A DNA stretch of 64,000 nt from Dendrobium chrysotoxum (taxonomy: Eukaryota; Streptophyta; Magnoliopsida; Asparagales; Orchidaceae): positions 77,709,360 through 77,773,359 of the forward strand of contig CM034300.1 of NCBI GenBank assembly GCA_019925795.1, written 5' to 3'. Position 1 is the first letter of the stretch; each line of letters starts with the position of its first letter. Positions 51,781-60,158 of the stretch are shown piece by piece. A model generated the notes under the pieces. It made no database searches. It was not told where the DNA came from and worked only from the letters and a program-made list of their open reading frames with translations. The position numbers and the translations under genes are program-made.

Positions 51781-54700
51781 AGAGAGACATAAAATAAAAA
51801 GACTAAAAAATCTAATGGTAAAATTAAAAAATAAAATGAGAAAATAATTACAATTAAGTTAATTAAAGTAAACTAAATAAAAACTATTAAAAAATAATTC
51901 CTATTTTCAGATTTTTTTTAAATACATCTATAATTTATAAAATTTAGAAATGATGTGATTTTAATATAATTAAGTACATGAATAAAACAAAGGTAGAGCA
52001 TACTTTAAAATAAAAAGTCATTTTAATAGTCATATTTAATTTCTTATTACTTTCGAATAATATAACTATTATAATATGATGAACTTTGTAATTATGACTT
52101 ATTAATATTAATGTAACTCATGTTCAAATTTGTATTAAGTTAATATGATTAGACTTTTTTCTAGCATGAATTACAAAAATAGTTAAATTTTATGTATTTT
52201 ATTAAATTAAATCATCAGATGTTAATTATGGTTGCTACATGTCAATTATATAATAATATTATTTTTCTAGACTGATGCCGCCTACTTTAACCTTTGATGA
52301 GCCTGAGGTCACAATATGCTTCCCCCTGTGTCAACTGTCAAGTGGGAAGCGAATGAGGTGGAGTTTTGGAAGAGGAGCATCAGCTGCCAGGGCATGCACC
52401 GATGTGCAAAAAAGGCAGACAACCCAATCAGGCTATATGTCATCTTAATCAGGCTGACTTGGCTACGTTGGACTAGTTTGGATCAATCAAGTCCTATGCA
52501 TATAGGATTCAGTACCATGCATCATCAGCAAGCTTATGGGAGAAAAGGGACCTAATCTAGGTTGGTGTGGATTGGTGTATGTTTGGGATATGTATAGTTA
52601 AGGAATGGTTAATTTAAATAGTGCTAAAGATAATGTGAAAGAACCTCAAAATAAATATTTCAAAGGCATTTAAATGTTACATATTTTCTTTAAGCTATAA
52701 CAAAAAAATCTATTAACACAAACTGCTAACTAAATTATTGGAGTGTGACGAGAGAGAGACAAACCCATTATTAATATTCTTAAAATATGATAAGCCATAA
52801 AGAAAAGATGAAAAAAAAGAAGGAAAAGACATTATTTCTTTTTCCACGCATTCTTCACATTAAATTTTTTTTTCCTTGCATTTACACGGGGTATTGCTAG
52901 TTCGAACGAATGTGCAATACAAGAGCGACAAGAAAGAATGCGCAATACAAGAGCGGCAAGAAAGAAAGTGCAATAAAAAAGTAACAAGAAATTAAGATAG
53001 AAGGAAAAACAAATGTTCTAGAGGTTTTACCACCACAAACTCCATTTTCTTCAGATTTTCCCTTTGCCTTGTTATCATCAAGGTCTTCAGCAAAACTTTC
53101 TTTTTGATCCTTATGTTGTTTTTCCCTATCCTTTTCTCTTTCTAGCTCTTTAACCTTTTCCACTTTATCCCTATCCCTTTCTTGTTTATCTCTATCTTTT
53201 TCACGCCTTTCTTTCTCAGCTTCTCGCTCCTTTAGAAGATTTTGCTTCTTCTCTTTCATAATTCTTTGTAGCTCACTAACATCTTTTGTTATAAGGTCCA
53301 AAGGTTGTAGAAAAGAGAAGTCATCATCACCCTCTAACTTGTCCTAAAAAAATAAACAAGAACAAGTACAAATGTGGATCAACATTGGTAGGTGATTCAT
53401 TATGCCTCTGATAAACAACAATGTAGTTGATTTAGAAGGATCATAATAGGAATGTTGAATGCATACACTTTCCAAGTTTGCCTCCAACTCTATATACTGA
53501 AGTCCCTTCTGCACAAATGTAATAAGAGCACCTGGCGGAATCAAGTTGCCATCTATACTTGTCTTGTTGATTCCAGCCTCATATCCCAAAGCAAATGCAG
53601 CATGTGTGAAACCTGAATTGAGTAAGAGTGTACACTATCAACCATACAGAAGTATCATAATAACATTATAAAATAGAAATGAACAAATTACATACATAAT
53701 ATGAAATTCTTATGTATTTTTGTATCTAACACCTAAATCCTTATATTTACTTATAAATATCATAATCTTTAAACGACATCAAAAATGCTATTAATATTAA
53801 TTTATTTAAAATTAAATACACCTTTTCATATATATATATATATATAATTTAGACACTAGGGAGTTGTGTAAATAAATATAAATATTTAGATGCTAGATAT
53901 GTACATACTAAAAAATTATATAGTATGTATGCAAATCCCTCGATACAAATTTCGGACAAAGTACAACAAAAATTATTTACAACATTTGTATAATTTAAAT
54001 AGCTTTAACAATGGACACATGGGCAACAACTAAATCCACATGATACTAGAAGATGAAGAGAATAGAATGCATGTGATCCCCCTAGGAGTCGATTCCTACA
54101 ATGTTATGTCATTGGACTTGATAATACTTTCAGAAACTGAACATAAGTCACTGAAATCACCATCAAAAGAAAACACAGAATGGCTATAAAACTACTTATC
54201 CTATCATCATTCAAGTCGGTTGCCTTTTTGAGTGGGCCACGCATGTTCATGGAGCCAAATGGAATGATAAGTAAAACAAATAGAGTTACTGGGGTGAAGC
54301 CATTTGAAAAAGATGGGGCATAACTTTGGATCTCGCTTGCTTATAAACAAATCATTAAGAAGGGCCTCGGCTTAATTTCCAAGTCGGGCATGTCGATAAA
54401 GGCCACAAGAAAGAAAAGTATATCTTCCCAATCAGGAAAAGGATACAAAGATAGTGTCTCTCTCTATCCCTGTTTTCCATAGGCAAAGGATGTTGAGGCT
54501 GATTTAAGGAATCATTAGTGTGGTTTCTCGCCAAACCAAGGATCTTAATTATATTGAAAGATTAAGTCATCACCCATACTTTTCTTATTCATTTTCATAC
54601 TACATGCCTCAAATATAAGTCTTGGTATGGATGCTTCTGAGGTTTGGGAGGTCATCTTCCCAAATTGAAGGGCAGGCAAAAGAAAGGTGTGGTGCTTGTG

Positions 54701-57700
54701 AGACAAAGCCACCCAGTCTCAGAATTTATCTTGCTTGATAAATGAATAAATTTGAAGGGGCATGGGTTCATTTTTTGAGCTGGGTACAAAAGATGAAGGC
54801 CATAAGAAGGGTGCCTTCTTGGTCAAGAAGAGGACAAAAATATGTACTCTATCTCAACCAGTGTGACTCCAAACTGGGACATGCTACCAACAAAACAAGG
54901 CGCAATTAAAAAACATGAGTAAAAAAGTTTTTGGAAGAAAATTCACTTAATTTTGCTTCACCTTTTACAAGTACATTTTACATAGCCCCATCAAATTGTT
55001 GCATCACATGTTCCTTGCTTGCATGCTTTCTCAGGAAACTCCTGTAAACATGCGCAGAATCCTCTGGTGCCCTCTCATATCAAGGCCTCACAAGAGATGT
55101 TACCTACACCAAGCTCTTTCCTTGCATGCCAACCCATTCATTAGTGACCATAAGATCATAGATAACAACCAGTGTGACACCACATCATCTAGCAATGAAA
55201 ATCCTTAAAGCGGGTTGGGAGCATGTCAAAAAAGGCTTGGTTGGTTAATGCCTCATAAATCAGCAAAAGCAAATTATCACAACAAAGCTAAGCTCGACGC
55301 CCTTGTTACTCCACTGCTAATACTGTGTGGTGCCTAGGAGTCAACGGGCTAAATGCTCTCCTCCATGCACTCCACTCAAGAGGCTAAACCTTCCACTAAA
55401 TGAAGGAAATTGGTAACCTCGCAGCTAAGGCTTGTAGAGCTTTCCCACGCTCTTCAGCCAAGCCAACGCCAACAAGTCTTGCCAACTTCCTCTTGAGCTC
55501 ATCTTCACCAAGCTAGCTTTTCTCTTTGATCATATATGAATCTCTGCAAGACCATACTCTATATAAGCTACCATCCTCTATTGAATCAACCTCCAATATA
55601 GCCAACAAAGATGATCACACCTAACCACTCAAATTAAGTCATAACAACTTCTTCTTTGCTCAGTGTTGGCAACACTTATCGCAAACTCTCCACCGGCAAT
55701 TCCCCTTTCGACTGCGATCTCCTCTTTGCCATCTAGGAGGATCATTTTTGCCCGAATTCTACATAACGCCTTAATTTTACACGTAGAATCCTATCTCTCG
55801 AAATTAAAGTTGATGGCATGCTGCGCTTATGACATTCAATGATCAACAACTCACACTCAGCAACTTCCTCCCAGTAGCCAAAAAAATTTTGCTAGCTCAA
55901 GCCCTCCTACCCAACAACATCATGTAAGTATGTCTCCTCCACCCGACATCTCCCCATCACTGCCCTTACGCATGGCAACATCTCATCGACATGTCTTTCC
56001 CAACATCTTTTCGGCTCGACTCATTCACTTGGTGCCTCCTTCTCATCTCGATCTTGCCTAATAGCCTCTCTTTCAACCTATCGCCTCTGCTTGACACATC
56101 CCTACATCACTTTCCGACCTAACAAATTAATGTTGGCCCACCTTCATGTTGGCAACCTCATGTCTGGCATTGTCTTGTCAGCCACCCCTCCAGTTGGCAA
56201 GGCTTAAAGATATCAAGATCAAATCTTTAACAAGTTGCGGCCTACTCTTTTTCCTTAGACTACCACTAGCTAGTGCCATGGGAGAACACCATGCATCCCA
56301 CATACCTTATCACTTCTAACACTTGCAGCTCAATCATTCAAGCCCTTACAACAGCTAACTCCAACAACCAAAGGGATCACATAATTTTGTTTATAAACAT
56401 ATATAGCACAAGTATTTAGCGGATCATTATGTTACTCTTGAGATTGAGCTCATGTAAAGCTTTTATTACTTTTCTTTTCTTTTTTTTTTTTTCATCCTTC
56501 TTCTGCCAAGAAGTAGACCTTTAGCATATATTTCTTTCTTCAATCTTTCTAAGTTTAATACCCCCTCTCTATAGTAGACAAAAGCTACAAATTCAAACTA
56601 TTTAAAAATATTGGCGCTCATATGTTGCTTTCCTTACAGCCCACCATATCTAGGGAGTATCTCTACTGATTGCTCCCTTCTCTATTTTTTGAATGCCTTC
56701 ACCTCAATTCAAGCCACATGTCGCCTCTCCATTGAAGAACTAGTTTTCGGGATTCATGGGAGAGCTCCTAGCTCACATAAAATAGCAAATATTTCCAAAA
56801 TTTTAAAATATTGCTTCAAAAAATATTACTTCAGAAAACCCTTTTCATTGATAACCCTTTTTGCATTAACTCTACCAATTCACCACCCAACTAAAAAGAA
56901 GAAAAAATGTGCTTAATCTACTTCTTTTCATACTTACACCTAAGGACACAACCCTAGTTTCGAGAATTTCATTTGAAGTTTAAAAACCTTCATCATTAAG
57001 TTATAAACACAAAATTGATGTTAATGATTGAACATTAAAAGAATTAATAATAAGACTAAACTAGTTTAACAACTTAAAACTAATAATTCTTTTTTTTAGT
57101 AATCGAAATCACAATGTGCACACCCCACTGAGATACATGAGATTGGAAAATAGCCCAACTTTGTAAGTACAACAAGGGTTAAGTTTCAAATATACTATTC
57201 GTGGCCATTACTCATTAAGTTTTTAGATTAATGGGCATTAATCCACTAGTGTAATAGGCACAATTAAGACCCTCAATGTTACCCACCCGACAAGTGAAAT
57301 CAAAGTTGAAAGTTCATGTGATTTGTAGCTCTCATGGGTTTTAATGGCTTCCATAATGATTAAGCAAAGATCATAAGTGGAAGACTCCCACATTGGCCCC
57401 ACGTAGTTGACTCTTCACGCATGAAATTTGATAATATTAAAAAGATTCCTTTGAGGGTGATGAATAGTGTGGAAAAATCCCACAAATGTCAGGGGAGCCT
57501 ATTAAGACATAAAAGTGGCAAAAAGTTCAACAATAAAGCCAAACAAGAAATAAGTTCCTAATATACTAGCAGTAGCCTTAAACATTAGCTTAAGATTTTA
57601 TGTTGATGATTGAGCAACCAATAGTATATTGGGCTCAACATAGAACCCCAATTTTGCACCCTCCTAATAAACCCAAACTGATATGACATGCCAAATCTCA

Positions 57701-58909
57701 TTATTTAAAGGTGGCTAGATAAAGCAAGATTCCTATATTCTGAACATAAAACTTTATGAAATAGTAAGTTGAGAAATTTTAGATTAAAATTACATGGTGA
57801 GTATGCATGTTTGTGGCCTTAAGCAGAAAAAAAAAAGTAGTAAACCTACCCTTGGTGCATGATTTTCCAATGATTGGGGACCGTTGAGGCAAATGCCATA
57901 AACCCATTAATTTAACAAATATGTAGCTTGTCTATCTTGACATGTTCTACACTCACCAGCAGCGACAATATAAGGAATTGTTCTGCTAACCTTGCCAATC
58001 AATACTCAATACAATCCCACATACTAGACAAAGGTATGACTGACTTCTAAATAGACTGCAAGCTTAAAATAAGTAATAAAACGCCTATGCCAAGAATTCT
58101 TCTTTCAGAAAATGCTTTGAGTAAAACATTTTGGCTGAACTTACATACACAGTGCAATCAACAAAGCATTAACAGAAAGTAAAGAAGAAAAATGAAGTAG
58201 TCTGCTAATGCAGTGATATTGTTATTGATTGCAAGTTTCATTAAATTTCCACGTAGCTATGTTTAGCTTTTGTTGATTTATCAAATAACTCTCACTCAGC
58301 AAAATAATTAGCATTGACACTTTCAAGTTTCAACCCAAACGTAGCTACATTTAACCAGAGAAACTAAATAAATAACACGATTTCAAATTCATCATCTATT
58401 ACGAAAGATTGACGAGTAGAACAGACAAGGCTTATATGTAATCTGATGCCAACCCGCAGCTCAGTCCATCGGACGCTAGGAACCAACCATTGGTACTGTC
58501 TTACCCACCATAAAGCTCTTGCACTCGATATAACATCCTCCCATCAATGCACAAGACAAAAGAAGGGGTTTAGCATATCTCACAGTAATCCAATTAAAAA
58601 CCATAGATTCTCACAAACACTTCCTAATCCACAGCAGCAAACATGATGACCTAATTTGAATAGTTCAAACCCCTTAAATTGGTCCGAGAATGGCAATCAA
58701 ATCAAGAAAATCCTGTACAGCTAACAAAACCCTAGAATAATTTCCCAAAATAAGTAGCAAGACATCGCAAACAAAAAATTAGGTTGAACCTCCGAATCCC
58801 CGGAAACAAGAGAAAGGGTTTTTGCGCGAACAAACTGACCCGACTCCTGCAGGTAGCGGAAAACAAGAAAATTCAGCTCGTTGGAGGTGATTGATGAGAG
58901 CGTCGTCAT
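16096..58909 (-). CDS. HOS15: HOS15/TBL1-like LisH-WD40 repeat protein, 14 coding exons
   Basis: HOS15 is a nuclear WD40 protein related to animal TBL1. In plants it acts in histone-deacetylase repressor complexes and as a substrate receptor for CUL4-type ubiquitin ligases, with roles in cold and stress responses. Coding exons (minus strand, in order): 58909-58840, 53612-53467, 53343-53031, 45235-45141, 45044-44998, 32730-32586, 32389-32326, 31923-31765, 31664-31543, 22372-22298, 17057-17004, 16921-16848, 16487-16413, 16315-16096. Phases agree throughout, giving 552 residues. Residues about 5-37 form the LisH motif (NELNFLVFRYLQESG). A highly charged, probably helical K/E/R/D linker spans about 95-160. 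Eight WD-type blades follow from about residue 190 (ARIW, ARIW, AIVWD, IYVC, AKIW, IKLWE, LHLW, VCVIDF endings), ending in DFRM. The start ATG at 58909 gives the family's usual short lead before LisH. Introns 1, 3, 5, 9 and 10 are 5-12 kb and loaded with retroelements, yet no exon is damaged. Confidence 0.95.
16488..16847 (-). other. HOS15 intron 12 with a GC-AG splice pair
   Basis: On the minus strand the upstream exon ends TTGGCAAG and the intron begins GCAAGT; the acceptor is ATGTAG before TGCTTCC. Only this donor keeps the frame through the conserved LASASFDS segment of the propeller. AG|GCAAGT is the classical strong form of the minority GC donor, read by the normal U2 spliceosome. Every other intron I could define in both genes is GT-AG. 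Confidence 0.85.
17058..22297. other. HOS15 intron 10
   Basis: A 5.2-kb intron. It contains an ATA-triplet run at about 17299-17334, a 5'-truncated LINE (listed separately), and two copies of a degenerate repeat (about 17660-17800 and 21575-21710) sharing AATGAGCCAAAC / AACAAGCCAAAC and CGATCATGTT / CAATCATGTT blocks in the same orientation. The remainder, including 19020-21480, is AT-rich with no gene that I can recognise. Confidence 0.5.
18540..19018 (+). mobile_element. 5'-truncated RTE LINE, 3' end only
   Basis: The plus strand matches the last roughly 450 bp of the LINE at 26252-29376. The products RYRWFGHIKRR, the block DLTYVKK and RGRPKK are readable at about 18770-18890, with frameshifts. 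It ends with a GTGGGATAAAGGCTTG block and a TTG/TCG-rich tail at about 18994-19020. It is oriented against HOS15. Truncation from the 5' side is typical of target-primed LINE insertion. Confidence 0.8.
22595..22628. repeat. (CT)n microsatellite
   Basis: A pure CT dinucleotide run of about 34 bases, preceded by an interrupted CCTCCCTCTCTCTTG tract and followed by CCCTCC-rich sequence to about 22690. It lies in HOS15 intron 9; on the transcribed (minus) strand it reads as GA repeats. Confidence 0.9.
23134..23320. mobile_element. candidate MITE with poly-T core
   Basis: Left end GGGCTTGTTTGGCTGAGC and right end, read inward, GTTCTTTGGCCTGCTT resemble the terminal inverted repeats of small plant elements. 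TAA lies on both sides. A 20-base T run follows the left end. No coding capacity. The match is imperfect. Confidence 0.4.
23605..24095. repeat. tandem duplication, two diverged copies about 310 bp apart
   Basis: Copy 1 (about 23605-23790) and copy 2 (about 23895-24095) run in the same order through AACAACATT, AAATCTAAATCTA, TAAGCTAYTTCCAAAAGTT, ATATACTYTAATCATATCTA and CTCTCCTTAATTAATAAA. Spacing between matching blocks is constant at about 310-315 bp, so this is one duplicated unit. Its origin is unknown and it is non-coding. Confidence 0.75.
25430..25745 (-). repeat. LTR-like fragment related to the 484-bp LTR
   Basis: The order of blocks (TTCAATTGGAGAGGAAGATC, CTCTCCCAAAT, CCGGCTAGAGCCC, AAACAAACTACTTAA, CTGGTCCAGGAGGGACCG) follows that of the LTR at 37326-37809 and of the relic at 4525-4858, with heavy divergence. 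Neither terminus is preserved clearly. It is probably an old solo LTR of a sister family. Confidence 0.4.
26311..27456 (+). pseudogene. LINE ORF, N-terminal endonuclease part
   Basis: The frame encodes an apurinic-type (exonuclease-endonuclease-phosphatase) nuclease that nicks target DNA for LINE insertion. Visible motifs: GTWNIGSL near the N-terminus, LCIQETKW with the catalytic Glu, SAYAPQ, GGDLNGHVG (the Asp/Asn pair) and TTQIDYFL and HRLLVLDL near the end, where the final His region lies. The first ATG is at 26311, after an in-frame stop upstream. The frame ends at a TAG (27454-27456) and a second stop, TAA, follows in frame at 27472-27474. The reverse transcriptase continues in the same frame, so this is one broken ORF and not two genes. 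Confidence 0.9.
27475..29343 (+). pseudogene. LINE ORF, reverse transcriptase and C-terminal part
   Basis: In the same frame as the endonuclease, open from 27475 to the TAG ending at 29343; the first ATG is at 27652. Reverse transcriptase landmarks in order: GGKAVGPDDIP, WRMSVLIPIFKNKGD, NYRGIKL, QFGFMPGRST, FIDLEKAYDKVPR, GLHQGSALSPYLF and the catalytic FADDILLV (about 28572-28595). The C-terminal part has WFGHVKRR and RGRPKKTW, typical of plant RTE elements. Because the endonuclease part is separated by two stops, the element probably cannot move on its own, though the reverse transcriptase domain itself looks undamaged. Confidence 0.9.
29420..29680. mobile_element. candidate MITE next to the LINE
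   Basis: Left end GGTCTGTTTGCGGCAGC and right end, read inward, GAGTCCGTTTAGGGTTGTTG form a weak inverted repeat of the kind seen in small plant DNA transposons. No target duplication can be fixed. Open frames on both strands inside it are not gene-like. Confidence 0.35.
29690..31542. other. rest of HOS15 intron 9, upstream part
   Basis: About 1.85 kb between the LINE/MITE and exon 9. The sequence is AT-rich to mixed, without recognisable coding or repeat structure. Small open frames near 30206 and 30519 lack any features. Confidence 0.45.
32731..33082. other. start of HOS15 intron 5 before the LINE relic
   Basis: About 350 bases of intron. The part 32890-33060 carries AACCRGTT-type motifs on both strands and looks like a decayed short repeat, but I cannot assign it. 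Confidence 0.35.
33095..34829 (-). mobile_element. internally deleted RTE LINE with both ends kept
   Basis: The minus strand carries, in order, the LINE 5' leader (AATGCTAGGGCGT and GGCCTGAATA blocks, about 34640-34825), most of the endonuclease (about 33740-34630, many stops), then a jump over most of the reverse transcriptase to the last roughly 450 bp (33095-33570) and the TTG-rich tail. Unmatched sequence of about 160 bp (33575-33735) fills the jump. Imperfect 11-bp direct repeats flank it: ATTAAATAATA at 33084-33094 and ATAAAATAATA at 34830-34840. Full-length LINE ends plus target repeats argue for a complete insertion that later lost its middle. It is in the same orientation as HOS15. 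Confidence 0.75.
34841..37320. other. HOS15 intron 5, CT-rich unassigned repeat-like sequence
   Basis: About 35040-35130 looks promoter-like (TGGCTATTTATAGCCCC) and is followed by a long pyrimidine-rich, CCACC/CCGGCC-rich stretch to about 36300, then AT-rich sequence. The composition differs from normal intron and suggests an LTR or leader of a non-autonomous retroelement, but I find no paired LTR, primer site or coding domain. Confidence 0.35.
37326..37809 (-). repeat. 3' LTR of the chromovirus
   Basis: On the minus strand it starts TGTTAGGCG and ends CTATCA. It directly follows the polypurine tract. A GC-rich part (37670-37800) with CCGGTCC/GGACCGG inverted motifs adjoins the start. The gag-pol frame runs on into it (see the chromodomain entry). 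Confidence 0.93.
37641..37931 (-). pseudogene. chromovirus chromodomain and frame extension into the 3' LTR
   Basis: This is the C-terminal end of the polyprotein after the third stop. It opens with VLIKWRGLPDFDATWEP, a typical chromodomain core that directs integration to marked chromatin, and then FPSFHLEDK. The frame does not stop at the polypurine tract: it crosses into the LTR at 37809 and stays open for about 55 more codons, ending at 37641. Those extra residues are Pro/Gly/Arg-rich and resemble no domain that I know. Confidence 0.8.
37810..37826 (-). other. polypurine tract of the chromovirus
   Basis: On the minus strand TTTTTGGGAGGGGAGTAA lies immediately before the 3' LTR, the place and composition expected for the plus-strand primer of reverse transcription. 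A nearly identical GGGAGGGGAGTAT precedes the right LTR of the older relic at 6059. Confidence 0.8.
37932..38669 (-). pseudogene. chromovirus integrase, C-terminal half
   Basis: It continues the pol frame after the second stop. It contains YHPQTDGQTEVVNRS with the last acidic residue of the integrase DDE triad, then a C-terminal GPY/F-type part (LAPRYFGPYEVLGRIG) and HPVFHVSQL. It ends at a TAA (37932-37934), after which the same frame resumes in the chromodomain. The split from the rest of pol is caused by stop codons only, with no frameshift. Confidence 0.88.
38673..40571 (-). pseudogene. chromovirus pol: reverse transcriptase, RNase H, integrase N-terminal half
   Basis: The frame is open between the first stop (TAG, 40572-40574) and the second (TGA, 38673-38675). 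Order: reverse transcriptase with CVDYRALNK, FSKMDLKSGYHQIRM, MPFGLINAPATFQ and the catalytic FFDDILVYS (about 40060-40085); RNase H with METDASGYGLGAVL and KAADALSR; integrase zinc finger (His-His-Cys-Cys, with CEVCQRNK at about 38945) and the first catalytic Asp in SMDFIDGLP, the second near the end. All the key residues that I can check are present. It is read in the same frame as gag and as the downstream parts. Confidence 0.92.
40572..42509 (-). pseudogene. chromovirus gag and protease
   Basis: The first ATG (42507-42509) begins MAGKKVEVLEG with a coiled-coil-like stretch. A Gly/Arg-rich region and the capsid-like retrotransposon gag domain follow (KMPIFEGEDGHGWIYKVERYF to FMKGLKPEIRS). 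A zinc knuckle (CFRCDEKYMPGHRC) lies at about residue 393 and an aspartic protease with active-site DSGAT at about residue 475. The frame ends in TAG at 40572-40574, just before the reverse transcriptase. Length is about 644 residues. The gag core and protease look undamaged; the stop at the junction is the first of three in the polyprotein. Confidence 0.9.
42603..42614 (-). other. primer-binding site, initiator tRNA-Met type
   Basis: On the minus strand TGGTATCAGAGC begins three bases inside the 5' LTR. It is complementary to the 3' end of plant initiator tRNA-Met, the usual primer for many plant LTR elements. This fixes the direction of transcription as minus. Confidence 0.92.
42618..43101 (-). 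repeat. 5' LTR of the chromovirus
   Basis: 484 bp, beginning TGTTAGGCG and ending CTATCA on the minus strand. Relative to the 3' copy I count six differences, all purine-purine or pyrimidine-pyrimidine. It should hold the element's promoter, but no single TATA box stands out. Confidence 0.93.
43415..43729. mobile_element. MITE with long inverted repeats (Mutator-like)
   Basis: The left arm (GCACAAAATAGTCCTCGGAC, then GTTTAGTCCC, CAATTTAGTCT, ACAAAATTGATCCTA) recurs inverted in the right arm (CTCAAAATAGCCCCCAATTA, CAATTTAGTCTCTC, ACAAAATTGATCCTAAATA when read inward). The arms are roughly 120-130 bp, with a small centre and no coding capacity. Long arms of this kind are usual for Mutator-like MITEs. 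The 9-bp target duplication is not clear. Confidence 0.65.
43897..43950. repeat. (TC)n run followed by poly-C
   Basis: A TC dinucleotide run to about 43918, then CGCCCGCTG and a C-rich tract to about 43949 with a single A. On the transcribed strand of HOS15 this reads as a G run followed by GA repeats, which could fold into a G-rich structure. Confidence 0.85.
43951..44997. other. last part of HOS15 intron 5, nothing recognised
   Basis: About 1 kb between the poly-C tract and exon 5. It includes two loosely similar stretches around 44280-44345 and 44335-44420 (CCCTTC, ATTCTTGAATCAGAAATTTCAT versus ATTCTGGAATCAAAATTTTGA), perhaps a local duplication. No gene. Confidence 0.45.
45240..46385. 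other. HOS15 intron 3, distal part, nothing recognised
   Basis: AT-rich intron between exon 4 and the copia relic, with A-rich tracts at about 45541-45570 and 45640-45655. No gene or repeat can be named. Confidence 0.4.
46390..49805 (-). mobile_element. Ty1/copia retrotransposon relic
   Basis: Read on the minus strand, a gag start (ATG at 49803-49805, NCENWTK) is followed by a copia gag domain at 49317-49568 (EVWDIVKLTY, IYEIKIKISTTKQ, YYLELDYYQDL). Heavily broken integrase sequence comes next. At about 46870-46640 there is a copia reverse transcriptase segment (KLKKHLYDF, RAWFDIFTKAMNEVGYK), and beyond it remains of the following region to about 46390. Many stops and frameshifts, and no LTR pair is visible. 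It is in the same direction as HOS15 and lies in its intron 3. It is clearly much older than the chromovirus. Confidence 0.78.
49823..50494. mobile_element. inverted-repeat element with GC-rich triplet core
   Basis: Ends GCGGTTGTTTGGTTGG (left) and GGTTCTATTTGGTTGG (right, read inward), each next to TAA, suggest a PIF/Harbinger-type MITE. The AT-rich arms enclose about 300 bp (49979-50290) made of GGC, GGT and CGG triplets. The minus strand of the core is open for 177 codons (Ser, Thr, Pro, Ala and His-rich), but this is a by-product of triplet composition and not a recognisable protein. It lies just upstream of the copia relic start. Confidence 0.6.
50500..53030. other. HOS15 intron 3, proximal part
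   Basis: Between the inverted-repeat element and exon 3. It contains a compound microsatellite (listed separately), a very AT-rich stretch at 51790-52260 and a more balanced stretch at 52270-52600. No gene or repeat family recognised. Confidence 0.4.
51729..51788. repeat. compound microsatellite (AT)n(AC)n(AG)n
   Basis: An AT run to about 51762, then AC to about 51776, then AG to about 51788, without interruption. The gradual change of the second base is typical of a microsatellite that has mutated by slippage and substitution. Confidence 0.93.
53613..58839. other. HOS15 intron 1
   Basis: A 5.2-kb intron. The stretch 54230-54950 contains two similar passages (around 54395-54480 and 54795-54865, both with GGCCA-AAGAA and a ...AGTCTCTCTCTATC / GTACTCTATCTCAACC ending), and 54990-56350 is unusually C-rich and free of long AT runs. 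Together these suggest an unrecognised retroelement, but no coding domain or LTR can be named. The rest is ordinary AT-rich intron. Confidence 0.4.
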
Positions 58910-59553
58910 GAGATCCCTCGCCGCCGCAAAACCATCGCCAAAGCCAACCTCAGGAGGTCGGATAAAGAGCACGATAAGCAATAAGTAGAGGAGAAGGGGA
59001 GAAGCTGCGACTCTTTGGTCGAAGATTAACGGCGACGCCGAGAAAAGAGTCGACGGCGACAACTTTAACGGCGAGCTCTTCGTCTTCACAACCGCGGACA
59101 CTTCGCGCCGTCAGCCGGTTTTGCGTGCAGGCGTGCAAAAATCGATTCGTTTGGACCGGAAATGGTCCAGTCGAGCTCGATCCATCTTTAAATTAAATTT
59201 ATATTTAATTAATTAATTAATTAATTTACATTAGTTGGTTATTATTTAAATCATTATGATTCATTAAAAGAAAATTATTATTTTTATAATCTAAGAATTA
59301 TCCAAACTTTAGAAAATGGTCATTTTTAGCAAAGAAAGTTGAGTGCTAAATGCATTTTTCTTTCAACTTTTATATTGCAAAGAAAGTTGTTCGTTCAATT
59401 TATGTGGACCCTTATTTACTTATTCGGAATGTGTCGTTTTTACTTTCTCTCCATACACTCAACCAAAATAGAACAAACAATTTATATATATTCTCATTAT
59501 AGATAACCTAATAACCCCTAAAAATTCAGAATACGCTGCATTTTCTTTACACA
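58910..59553. promoter_or_regulatory. HOS15 5' UTR and promoter region
   Basis: Directly upstream of the HOS15 start codon (minus strand). The first about 190 bases are GC-rich with CTCCT and GCCGTCG motifs, as usual for a plant 5' UTR. A TTAA/ATTA tetranucleotide run (about 59205-59226) and AT-rich sequence follow. No single TATA box can be chosen. The inferred promoter region ends where a transposon-like element begins, about 650 bp upstream of the start codon. Confidence 0.45.
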
Positions 59554-60158
59554 ATGAGATTGTTTGATTTGAAGTATAAGGGGTGTAAAGTATTTTAAGT
59601 ATAGGAGTTTTGAATATATTAGTTATTGCTTTGAAGTAAAAGAAATGCAGAATAAAGTTTTGAAGTATTGAAATTGGCCATCAAGTTCAACTTCGGAGTA
59701 TTTGGAAATCATTAGATTTAGCCAATTTTAAAAGAAATTATAAAATCTCTATCATTGTCACTGCCACTCGCAAGGTTGCCGCACCATCACCATCGATTGC
59801 CGCTTGACATATTCGTTGTCTCCTACCGCTAGCCACTGTTTACCATCATTGCTGACTGTCACAGCCCTCGCTACTATTGGCCATTGCTACGACACCATCG
59901 TTGCTACCAACCACCAGAGACCACTATCGTTGAGCACTTGAGCTTTGCAATGCATTCATTTTATTTTAAGCTAAACAAAAAAATTAATAATCCCTACATT
60001 TATTTTACATTCATGCGCACAACATAAAATATTTCAAATACAATAAATTACCTTTATATTGCATGCCATTTTATTATGTGCTCCTTTTCAGCAAATCAAA
60101 TTGCTCATTTATTTTATTTATTTTGCATTTCTTTTTTAACAAATCAAACATTGCCTCA
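59554..60158. mobile_element. second inverted-repeat element with GC-rich triplet core
   Basis: Left end TGAGATTGTTTGATTTG and right end, read inward, TGAGGCAATGTTTGATTTG match apart from a short gap. AT-rich arms enclose a GC-richer middle (59755-59940) built of CAC, CAT, GCC and CGT triplets. This is the same architecture as the element at 49823-50494 with the core strand inverted. It is non-coding. The target duplication is not resolved. Confidence 0.45.

Noticed and set aside
52316..52555. 79-codon plus-strand open frame in HOS15 intron 3
   Set aside because: No domain, no repeat ends and no splice partners; chance is likelier.
58909..59101. Earlier start for HOS15 in the same open frame
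   Set aside because: The extra 64 residues are hydrophobic and unlike the family, which begins directly before LisH. The ATG at 58907-58909 fits better.
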